From: Aestuariimicrobium soli
Lineage (GTDB): Bacteria; Actinomycetota; Actinomycetes; Propionibacteriales; Propionibacteriaceae
DNA length: 64,000 nucleotides
Assembly: GCF_051192575.1 (NCBI RefSeq)
Contig: NZ_JBPJSQ010000003.1
Location: 62,001 to 126,000 of the forward strand
Reading direction: 5' to 3'
How positions within the stretch are numbered: position 1 is the stretch's first letter; each line of letters starts with the position of its first letter. Of this stretch, positions 57,663 through 64,000 are shown piece after piece. A program made the position numbers and the translations under genes. The notes under the pieces were generated by a model, which worked only from the letters and a program-made list of their open reading frames with translations, was not told the origin of the DNA and did not search any database.

Positions 57663-59365
57663 CGCTCACCCCCGAGGTCGACGACGGTGTCGGCCAGCGC
57701 CATCACCGCGGGCCGGTGCGAGACCAGCACCACCGAGGCGCCCGCCTCGGCCACCGTGGCCACCACCCGCGCCTCGGTGTCGGCGTCGAGCCCGGCCGTC
57801 GGCTCGTCGAGCACCAGCAATCGGGCGTGGCCGAACCGCACCCGGGCCAACGCCCGAGCCAGGGCCACGCGCCGGCGCTCACCCGCCGACAGCCCTTCAC
57901 CGTCGTCGCCGACGGAGCGGAAGGGGTCGACCTCGGCGGCGACGGCCGTCAGCACCTCGATGACCTGGTCGCCCGAGATCTCCGGGGCTCCCAGCCGCAC
58001 GTTGTCGGCGATGCTGCCCGAGACCATGCCCGGGTGCTGCGCGACGAAGGCGACCTGCGCCAGCCACTGGTCACGATCGAGGTCGACGATCTCGCGCCGC
58101 TCTGACTCAGCCCCAGACTCCCCAGTCCCCATGCTCACGCTGACCGATCCCGACGTGGGCCGCTCGAACCCGAGCAGCAACCTGAGCAGCGTCGTCTTGC
58201 CACCCCCCGACGGCGCGCGCAGCGCCACCACCGCACCGGGATCGACGCGGAACGAGACCGGAGCCAGCGCCGTGCGCGACGATCCGGGGTGGCTGTACGT
58301 GGCTCCCTCCACGAGCACTGCGGCGGTCGCGAGGTCGGGTGCCGGCGCCGAGCCGCCCGCCTCACCGCCGGCGTCGATGATGGCGAAGGCCTCGTCCGCT
58401 GCCGCGACGCCGTCGGCGGAGTCATGGAAGTGCACGCCCACCTGACGCACGGGCAGGAAGGCCTCCGGGGCCAGGATCAGCACGAACAGGGCGGTCTCGA
58501 AGCCGACGTGCCCGAACACCAGCCGGAAGCCGACGGTCACCGCGACCACGGCCACCGACAGGTTCGCCAACAGCTCGAGCGCGAACGCCGACAGGAACGA
58601 CACGTAGAGGGTGCGCATGGTCTCGCGCCGGTTGGCGTCCTCGGTGAGCTCGACCCCGCGGGCCTGGGCGCGCGCCCGTCCGAACGCCTGCAGCGTCGGC
58701 AGCCCCTCGATCAGGTCGGCGAAGTGGTTGGCCAGGCGGTCGGCCACCCTGAACCGCCGCGCGACGGCCTGCTGGGTCGTCCACCCGATCAGGGCCATGA
58801 ACACCGGGATCAGTGGCAGCGTGAACGCCACGATCAGCGCCGACTGCCAGTCCGCCCACAGAATCGCTGCGCCCACGATCAGCGGCACCACCAGCGCCAA
58901 CGCCAGCTGCGGCAGGTATTTCGCGTAGTAACCGTCGAGCGCGTCGAGCCCGTCGGTGACCACATGCACCAGCGTGGCGGACGACGCCTGGTCACCCGTG
59001 GGTCGCCTCAGCCGCGCGCGCAGCACGTCGCGCCGCAGTTGGGACTTCACGCTGGCGGCCGCCCGATGGGCCACGAGTTGGTTGGCCCAGGCGAGCAGGG
59101 CTCGTCCGACGAAGACAGCCGCCAGCGCGACGATCGACCCCACGAACGGATCCACCCGGCGCTCGTGGAAGATGCCGACGATCACGTGGGCCAGCAGCCA
59201 GGCCTGCGCCACGGCCAGTAGCGCCGTCGCCACCCCGACGCCGACGCCGGCCGCGAGGAACGGACGAGTGGCCCGGGCGCGTTGCAGCAGTCGGGGGTGG
59301 ATCGGCCCGGTTCGCGATCGGGTCCGACGCTCGGAGCGTGGGGGCTCGCTCCCGGGATCTGGCAC
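57659..59365 (-). CDS. cydD: Thiol reductant ABC exporter subunit CydD
   Basis: A 568-residue ABC half-transporter, partner of CydC: six helices in residues 20-320 (ATRPFLAAGVGVGVATALLAVAQAWLLAHV), then VALRAPSGGGKTTLLRLLLG (Walker A), LSAGERRRVALARALARVRFGHARLLVLDEPTAGLD. The LSAGE signature replaces LSGGE. The ATPase end contains a short insertion SVSMGTGESGAESERREI. It starts 10 bp after cydB and its stop overlaps cydC. Confidence 0.9.
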   Translation of the reverse strand: MPDPGSEPPRSERRTRSRTGPIHPRLLQRARATRPFLAAGVGVGVATALLAVAQAWLLAHVIVGIFHERRVDPFVGSIVALAAVFVGRALLAWANQLVAHRAAASVKSQLRRDVLRARLRRPTGDQASSATLVHVVTDGLDALDGYYAKYLPQLALALVVPLIVGAAILWADWQSALIVAFTLPLIPVFMALIGWTTQQAVARRFRVADRLANHFADLIEGLPTLQAFGRARAQARGVELTEDANRRETMRTLYVSFLSAFALELLANLSVAVVAVTVGFRLVFGHVGFETALFVLILAPEAFLPVRQVGVHFHDSADGVAAADEAFAIIDAGGEAGGSAPAPDLATAAVLVEGATYSHPGSSRTALAPVSFRVDPGAVVALRAPSGGGKTTLLRLLLGFERPTSGSVSVSMGTGESGAESERREIVDLDRDQWLAQVAFVAQHPGMVSGSIADNVRLGAPEISGDQVIEVLTAVAAEVDPFRSVGDDGEGLSAGERRRVALARALARVRFGHARLLVLDEPTAGLDADTEARVVATVAEAGASVVLVSHRPAVMALADTVVDLGGER

Positions 59366-59375
59366 GGGTCCCAGA

Positions 59376-60455
59376 CTAGGCGTGCGCCGCCGGGGCCGAG
59401 GCGTCCGCGGGCTCCACGGGCAGGTTCTTCACGCTGATCCGCTTGCGGAACACCCAGTACGACCAGGCCTGGTAGCACAGCACCACCGGCACGAAGATCG
59501 CGGCGGCGATGGTCATGATCTTGAGCGTGTACGGCGAGGACGAGGCCGACCACATGTCGAGCCCCGGCTCGCCTCGGCTGATGAAGCCGAGGTTGCCGTA
59601 CATCTTCACGAACATGGCCACCACCATGGCGATCACCCCGACTCCGGTCGACACGAACGCCCACCCGCCGCGCTCGGCGCGGGTGAACCAGGCAGCCGCG
59701 GCCACCGCGACGGCGGCGAGCAGTCCGAGCACCCAGGTGACCGCGTGGGCGGCGGTGTCGGCGGGGCCGTACGCGAGGTTGAACCACGACGCCCAACCGA
59801 GCATCAGCACGGCCGCGACCAGCGCCAGGCGCACGGCCAGCCGACGGGCGTCGTCGTGCACCTCACCCTTGGTCTTGAGGGCGACGAAGACGGCCCCGTG
59901 GGCGCAGAAGAGCACCACGAACAGCACTCCACCGAGCAGCGCGAACGGGCTGAACAATGCCCAGAAGCCGGTCGTCACCAGGGGCGGGTTGCCCTCGACC
60001 ACGAGGCCCTTGAGGAAGTTGGCGAAGCCGATGCCGAGCACCAGGGCGGCGATGAACGAGCCGGTGGTGGCCATCGCGTCCATCAGGTTGCGGTGGCTCT
60101 GCTCGGGCTTCTTCGAGCGGTACTCGAACGCGACCCCGCGAATGATCAGGCCGACCAGCACCAGCAGCAGCGGCAGGTACAACCCCGAGAACAGGGTCGA
60201 GTACCACCCCGGGAAGGCGGCGAACATGGCTCCGCCAGCGGTGAGCAACCAGACCTCGTTGCCGTCCCAGGTGGGGCCGATGGTGTTGACCATCACCCGG
60301 CGGCGACGGTCGCTGCGGCCCAGCACGGGCAGCAGCATGGCCACCCCGAAGTCGAACCCTTCGAGGAAGAAGAAGCCGACCCACAGCACGGCGATCAGCA
60401 CGAACCAGATCGGGGTGAGCGAGGAGTGGGCGGCGGTCTCGAGCACGGTGAACAT
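59376..60455 (-). CDS. cydB: Cytochrome bd oxidase subunit II
   Basis: A 359-residue membrane subunit with about nine helices: LIAVLWVGFFFLEGFDFGVAMLLPVLGRSDRRRRVMVNTIGPTWDGNEVWLLTAGGAMFAAFPGWY is diagnostic. The C-terminus is an Ala/Pro-rich tail. It supports the haem subunit CydA and the d-type oxidase activity. It lies 12 bp after cydA; a GAGGAG ribosome site precedes it. Confidence 0.94.
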   Translation of the reverse strand: MFTVLETAAHSSLTPIWFVLIAVLWVGFFFLEGFDFGVAMLLPVLGRSDRRRRVMVNTIGPTWDGNEVWLLTAGGAMFAAFPGWYSTLFSGLYLPLLLVLVGLIIRGVAFEYRSKKPEQSHRNLMDAMATTGSFIAALVLGIGFANFLKGLVVEGNPPLVTTGFWALFSPFALLGGVLFVVLFCAHGAVFVALKTKGEVHDDARRLAVRLALVAAVLMLGWASWFNLAYGPADTAAHAVTWVLGLLAAVAVAAAAWFTRAERGGWAFVSTGVGVIAMVVAMFVKMYGNLGFISRGEPGLDMWSASSSPYTLKIMTIAAAIFVPVVLCYQAWSYWVFRKRISVKNLPVEPADASAPAAHA

Positions 60456-60467
60456 GGCCAGAACTCC

Positions 60468-61958
60468 TCAGTAGGCGAAGGACAAGGGAGCGTCCTCGTC
60501 CTCGATGACCTCGACGGGGGCCACGTCCGGCAGGCCCAGCTTCAGGTACTTCATGAACAACCCGACCTCGAGCACCCCGAGGGCGCCGTAGACGACGGTG
60601 TAGGTGATCATCGAGAACAGCACTGCACCGGCGCTGACCCCGGGCGAGACCCCCGCGAGGGTCGGCATCACGCCGGCGACGAGCCACGGCTGTCGTCCCA
60701 TCTCGGTGAACACCCAGCCGAACGAGTTGGCGAACAGCGGCAGGAACGGCAGCACGGCCATCGCGAGCAGCCAGATTTTCGTCGGACGAGGGGTGCGGCC
60801 CTTGCGGGTGGCCCACAGGATCCACAGGCCGCCCGCGATGCCGGCGAACCCGAGGCCCATCATCAGGCGGAAGGTCCAGTAGCTGACGGGAACGTTGGGG
60901 CTGATGTCGGTGATGCCGGCCTTGGCGAGTTCGGCCGCGTAGGTCTGCTGCAGGGCGGTCTGGGTGCCGTCGTCGGCGAAGTAGCCCTTGGCGGTGAACT
61001 CGGCGTTGATGTCGTTGATGCCCTTGACCTGGGAGCCCCAGTGGCCGTTGGCGAGGTAGCCGAGCAGGCCGGGCACCTGGATGAGGTGCTTGGCCTGCGT
61101 GCCCTCGAGGTTGCCGACGCTGAGCACCGAGAAGTTGGAGCCGTCGGCGGTGTTGTAGTGGGCCTCGGCGGCGGCCATCTTCATGGGCTGCACCTGGGTC
61201 ATCACCTTGCCCTGGAAGTCACCGGAGGCCATCACGACCAGCGAGGCGGCCAGCAACACGCCGGCGCCGAAACGGGCGGCCCAGCGCCAGGTGGCGGCGT
61301 CACCCTTGCCGGAGGTCTGGTCGTCGTCCCGGCCGTGCAGCTTCGACAGGTGCCAGCCGGCGATGCCCGCGACCAGTGCGCCGGCGACCATGTAGGAGGC
61401 CGAGATCTGGTGGGGGAAGGTGGCCAGGAAGACGGGGTTGGTGAGCACGGCCCCGAAGTCGGTGAGTTCGGCGCGGCCATTGCGGAAGGTGGCGCCGACG
61501 GGGTTCTGCATCCACGAGTTGGCGGCGAGGATGAACACGGCCGACAGCATGGTGCCGACGGCGACAGCGTAGATCGTCATCAGGTGCAGTTTCTTGGGCA
61601 GCTTGTCCCAGCCGAAGATCCACAGGCCGAGGAAGGTGGACTCGAGGAAGAACGCGAGCAGGGCCTCGAGTGCCAGCGGGGCGCCGAAGACGTCGCCGAC
61701 GAAGCGGGAGTATTCCGACCAGTTCATGCCGAACTGGAACTCCTGCACGATGCCCGTGACCACGCCGATCGCGAAGTTGATCAGGAACAACTTGCCGTAG
61801 AACTTGGTCAACCGCAAGTAGCGTTCGTTCCCGGTTCGGTACCAGACCGTCTGCATGACCGCGACGAGCATCGACAGCGCAATCGTGATCGGCACGAAGA
61901 AGAAGTGGTAGACCGTGGTGATGCCGAACTGCCAGCGGGCAAGCACTTGAGCGTCCAT
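60468..61958 (-). CDS. cydA: Cytochrome bd oxidase subunit I
   Basis: A 496-residue quinol oxidase subunit binding three haems: His18 in ITTVYHFFFVP for one b-type haem, FPHQISASYMVAGA with the other His, and the GWVFTEMGRQPWLV quinol-side block. The quinol loop is short, as in actinobacterial CydA. ATG 61958 lies 6 nt after TAGATT (61965-61970, minus strand), so the cydABDC mRNA is probably leaderless at cydA. A BlaI-type operator covers that -10 box. Confidence 0.95.
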   Translation of the reverse strand: MDAQVLARWQFGITTVYHFFFVPITIALSMLVAVMQTVWYRTGNERYLRLTKFYGKLFLINFAIGVVTGIVQEFQFGMNWSEYSRFVGDVFGAPLALEALLAFFLESTFLGLWIFGWDKLPKKLHLMTIYAVAVGTMLSAVFILAANSWMQNPVGATFRNGRAELTDFGAVLTNPVFLATFPHQISASYMVAGALVAGIAGWHLSKLHGRDDDQTSGKGDAATWRWAARFGAGVLLAASLVVMASGDFQGKVMTQVQPMKMAAAEAHYNTADGSNFSVLSVGNLEGTQAKHLIQVPGLLGYLANGHWGSQVKGINDINAEFTAKGYFADDGTQTALQQTYAAELAKAGITDISPNVPVSYWTFRLMMGLGFAGIAGGLWILWATRKGRTPRPTKIWLLAMAVLPFLPLFANSFGWVFTEMGRQPWLVAGVMPTLAGVSPGVSAGAVLFSMITYTVVYGALGVLEVGLFMKYLKLGLPDVAPVEVIEDEDAPLSFAY

Positions 61959-61964
61959 GCTGGC

Positions 61965-61985
61965 AATCTACTACTGCATGTCGTA
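61965..61985. promoter_or_regulatory. BlaI-type operator over the cydA promoter
   Basis: TACTACTGCATGTCGTA (61969-61985) is an imperfect palindrome with TAC-N-AC at one end and GT-N-GTA at the other, the plan of BlaI/MecI operators. It overlaps the cydA -10 box TAGATT (61965-61970, minus strand) and sits 29 bp before the BlaI-type gene on the other side. Confidence 0.55.
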
Positions 61986-62013
61986 ATTGCGGAATCGGTG
62001 AGGAGGTGGGGTC

Positions 62014-62379
62014 GTGGCGGTGCTGGGAGAGCTCGAGCACAAGGTGATGCGCGTGCTGTGGGCGGGGCGTGAGCCGATGAGTGTGCGCTCGGTTCACGAG
62101 GCCCTCGAGACCGATCGCGAGCTGGCCTACACCACGGTGATGACCGTCTTGGATCGGCTGGCGAAGAAGGGTGTGGTGACTCGCGAGCAGCAGGGTCGGG
62201 CGTGGCTCTACCTGCCGGTGCAGACGCAGGCGGCCATGGTCGCCGACGAGATGGCCAACCTGCTCGACGAGGCCGGCGACGAGGGCATGCGCACCGTGGG
62301 GGAGTTCATGGCCCGGCTGTCGCCGGAGCTGGCCGAGCACGCGCGGTTGTGCCTGGGGGTCAAGCCGGAGCGTCGCTGA
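62014..62379 (+). CDS. BlaI/MecI/CopY-family transcriptional repressor
   Basis: A 121-residue winged-helix repressor: LGELEHKVMRVLWAGREPMSVRSVHEALETDRELAYTTVMTVLDRLAKKGVVTREQQGRAWLYLP. In mycobacteria the BlaI regulator controls both blaC and respiratory genes; here it is divergent from cydABDC with an operator between, so control of cytochrome bd is the natural inference. The usual M56 peptidase partner is missing. AGGAGG lies 7 nt before GTG 62014. Confidence 0.88.
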   Translation: MAVLGELEHKVMRVLWAGREPMSVRSVHEALETDRELAYTTVMTVLDRLAKKGVVTREQQGRAWLYLPVQTQAAMVADEMANLLDEAGDEGMRTVGEFMARLSPELAEHARLCLGVKPERR

Positions 62380-62449
62380 GGGTGGTGCGGCAGTCGGCTG
62401 TGTCCAGAACTGGACCCATGTCGACACGCCCCTGCCCAGCCCCTCCCTC

Positions 62450-62510
62450 CTCAGCCTCTCGTCTTCACCCGCCCCCCTGACCAGTCACTCCTTCTCAGCC
62501 TCTCGTCTTC
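62450..62510. repeat. 17-bp direct repeat pair in pyrimidine-rich spacer
   Basis: CTCAGCCTCTCGTCTTC occurs at 62450-62466 and 62494-62510. The 62380-62518 spacer also begins with a half element TGTCCAGAACTGGAC (62401-62415) and is otherwise C-rich with no gene. Confidence 0.85.
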
Positions 62511-62518
62511 GCTCGCCG

Positions 62519-62595
62519 TGTCCAGAAGTGGCCACTCGCGGGCCGAATCTGCAGGGTTCTGGCCCGATGGGCGCTCTGGTGGTCAGTGCTGGACA
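62519..62595. repeat. 77-bp inverted-repeat element, copy 10
   Basis: Begins TGTCCAGAAGTGGCCACTCG and ends GGTCAGTGCTGGACA. Its right end is exactly where the codon usage of the DNA changes, and the next open frame starts inside it (GTG 62586). Confidence 0.85.
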
Positions 62596-63302
62596 TCCTC
62601 GTGGGGAGCAGTCGGACCGCCGGGGGAGTCGCCGTCGCCCGTCGGTGGGCGGCCACGGGGTCGGCGAGCGTCGTCGTCGACCTCGACCTCGGGTCGGGAG
62701 GTCTCGACGTCACGGCCGGGGTCGAGCACCTCGTCGGACGGCGCTGGTCGGACCTCGCGGAGCTGCGCGGCGCGGTTCCCGTCGGGACGTTGACGGGGTC
62801 GTTGCCCCACGAGCACGGCTGCCACGTCCTCTCGGCCGGCGGGCCGGGCCCACCCGACGTCCCGGCAGCGGCGGTCCAGGACGGCCGCGCCGCGCTCACG
62901 GGGTCGGTCCATCCGGTCGTCCTCGACGTGCCGCGGTCCTCTCCGTACCTCGCGACCGCGCTGACGTCGGCGACGACCGTCGTCGTCCTCGCCGGGCTCA
63001 CGACGAGGGCCCTGGCGGATGCCGACGCGCTCGTCGAGCGGCTCGTCGACGCGGTCGAGAGCGTCGAGCACCCCGTCGACCTCCGCCTCGTGACGCGAGG
63101 ACCTCGTCCCGGTGCGGCGGTCCTCGACGACGTCGAGGCCCACCTCGGGGTCGCCCACCTGCATCATCTCCTCGACGACCCGGCGGTCGGCCGGACCGCG
63201 GAGCGCTGCCTCTGGCCGGGATCGGGGAGGGATGCCGTGCGGCGGTGCGCGGACGTCGTCCTCGAGGCGATGCTCGCGCGGTCCGTCGGGCGGGCGTCGT
63301 GA
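62586..63302 (+). CDS. CpaE-like (septum-site/Tad pilus) P-loop-type protein, N-terminus missing
   Basis: A 238-residue frame matching the C-terminal MinD/CpaE-like part of actinobacterial Rv3660c-type proteins: VVVDLDLGSGGLDVTAGVEHLVGRRWSDLAELRGAVPVGTLTGSLPHEHGCHVLSAGGP. The P-loop is degenerate (GSSRTAGGVAVA) and the usual N-terminal domain of about 110 residues is absent, so the gene is truncated at the junction with the 77-bp element. Val is almost always GTC and Thr mostly ACG, unlike the rest of the window. It overlaps tadA by four bases. Confidence 0.7.
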   Translation: MLDILVGSSRTAGGVAVARRWAATGSASVVVDLDLGSGGLDVTAGVEHLVGRRWSDLAELRGAVPVGTLTGSLPHEHGCHVLSAGGPGPPDVPAAAVQDGRAALTGSVHPVVLDVPRSSPYLATALTSATTVVVLAGLTTRALADADALVERLVDAVESVEHPVDLRLVTRGPRPGAAVLDDVEAHLGVAHLHHLLDDPAVGRTAERCLWPGSGRDAVRRCADVVLEAMLARSVGRAS

Positions 63303-64000
63303 CGGCCGTTCCCGCCGGCGCCCGCCGCGCGGTCGACCGCTCGATCCGGGCGGGACGGGGGCCGACGCCCATGGGGATCGCCCGCGTCCTCGACGACGAG
63401 GGGGTGCTCGGGGTGGACGGCCGCAGGCTCGCGGTCGCGTCCCTGGCCGACCGGCTCGTCGGACTCGGACCCCTGGCCCCGCTCGTCGCCGACCCTGAGG
63501 TGTGCGACGTCCTCGTCAACGGGGACGGCCGGGTCTGGGTCGAGCGCGGACAGGGCGTCGAGCCCACGACCCTCGTCATCCCGGCGGACGAGCTGCGGCC
63601 CCTCGCGTCACGGCTCGCCGGGCTCGCCGGGCGACGGCTCGACGACGCACAGCCGTGGGTCGACGGCACACTGCCCGGCGGGGTCCGGCTGCACGCCGTC
63701 CTGCCACCCCTCGCCGAGGGCGGCCCTCATCTCAGCCTGCGCATCGCCCGGCGACGGCCCGGCGGGGTGGCCGCGCTCGAGGCCCTCGGCGCGGTCGGTC
63801 CGGAGGTCGCGGACGTCCTGCGGGCGCTCGTCCCGGGCTCGGGTGGGGTTCCTCGTCACGGGTGGGACCGGAGCGGGGAAGACGACGGTCCTCGGCGCGC
63901 TGCTCGGGGAGTGCCCGCCGCACGAGCGGATCGTCGTCGTCGAGGACGTCCGTGAGCTCGACCCCGATCATCCGCACGTCGTCCGGCTCCAGGGGCGCAC
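63299..64000 (+). pseudogene. tadA: TadA/CpaF-type secretion ATPase, frameshifted and cut by window edge
   Basis: The start matches TadA/CpaF pilus ATPases: ADRLVGLGPLAPLVADPEVCDVLVNGDGRVWVERGQG, then LAGRRLDDAQPWVDGTLPGGVRLHAVLPPLAEGGPHLSLRIARR. After ALV at about 63832 the frame shifts: removing one C from CCC (63832-63834) gives VRARVGFLVTGGTGAGKTTVLGALL with the Walker A, then IVVVEDVREL and LQGR to the window end. Either a real one-base insertion or a sequencing error. Like its neighbour it uses GTC/CTC/ACG-type codons. Confidence 0.75.

Noticed and set aside
58956..62072. A 1038-residue + strand frame across cydDBA
   Set aside because: The cyd genes on the other strand are certain and fully explain the region; the frame is an antisense shadow.

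Overview
The window is high-GC DNA from an actinobacterium. The mycothiol-dependent isomerase family protein, CsoR/CopZ/CopA copper cassette, RpfB-type resuscitation factor, LigD-type repair ligase, leaderless TANNNT promoters and anaerobic-style cobalamin genes (cobA, cobS, cobU) all fit Actinomycetota. The combination with lactate use and cytochrome bd suggests a Propionibacteriaceae-like organism, but that family placement is inference. No rRNA, tRNA, CRISPR array, phage or intact insertion sequence was seen.

Layout. 1-9.8 kb: the end of an Mrp antiporter operon (mrpA), a VanZ-like pair, a zinc alcohol dehydrogenase, an MmyB-type regulator, a lower-GC membrane-anchored Mrr-like nuclease overlapping a phosphotransferase, an unknown peptidase-like protein, a DMT transporter and a VKOR protein. 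9.9-15.9 kb: a polymerase-ligase LigD, DinB-fold proteins, an old yellow enzyme and a secreted intradiol dioxygenase. 16-18.2 kb: cobA-cobS-cobU. 18.4-25.3 kb: small reductase and deacylase genes, then a LacI-controlled rhamnose operon (rhaI, aldolase-dehydrogenase fusion, rhaB). 25.4-35.9 kb: phosphatase, flavin oxidoreductases, a histidine kinase and its probable response regulator, an MMPL exporter and a VWA surface protein. 36-43.6 kb: a guanidine-III riboswitch with its exporter gene, a DDAH-like hydrolase, AlkD, CsbD, MarR, DsbA-like, racemase, LysR and VOC proteins. 43.6-50 kb: dnaB, a DnaA-box-rich gap, csoR-copZ-copA and rpfB. 50-56 kb: ThuA, lutABC and a hydroxyacid dehydrogenase. 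56-62.4 kb: cydABDC with a divergent BlaI-type regulator. 62.6-64 kb: a Tad/Flp-type CpaE-like plus TadA pair with clearly different codon use.

The most striking non-coding signal is a family of short inverted-repeat elements, nearly all exactly 77 bp, beginning TGTCCAGAAATGG and ending with the inverse. There are ten full copies and at least two half copies, mostly between genes. One lies inside the 5' end of cydC and is translated as part of the protein. Other notable signals are a three-fold repeated ribosome-binding-site/start-codon cassette between lutA and lutB, a DnaA-box cluster upstream of dnaB, a BlaI-like operator over the cydA promoter, two matching MarR-like palindromes ahead of flavin oxidoreductase genes, and many leaderless promoters with a 6-7 nt gap to the start codon.

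Pathways: rhamnose is isomerised, phosphorylated and cleaved, and the lactaldehyde is oxidised by the fused dehydrogenase. LutABC would oxidise L-lactate into the quinone pool, and cytochrome bd (matured by CydDC) would oxidise quinol with high oxygen affinity. These three blocks together suggest a facultative or microaerobic life on plant- or gut-type sugars and lactate.
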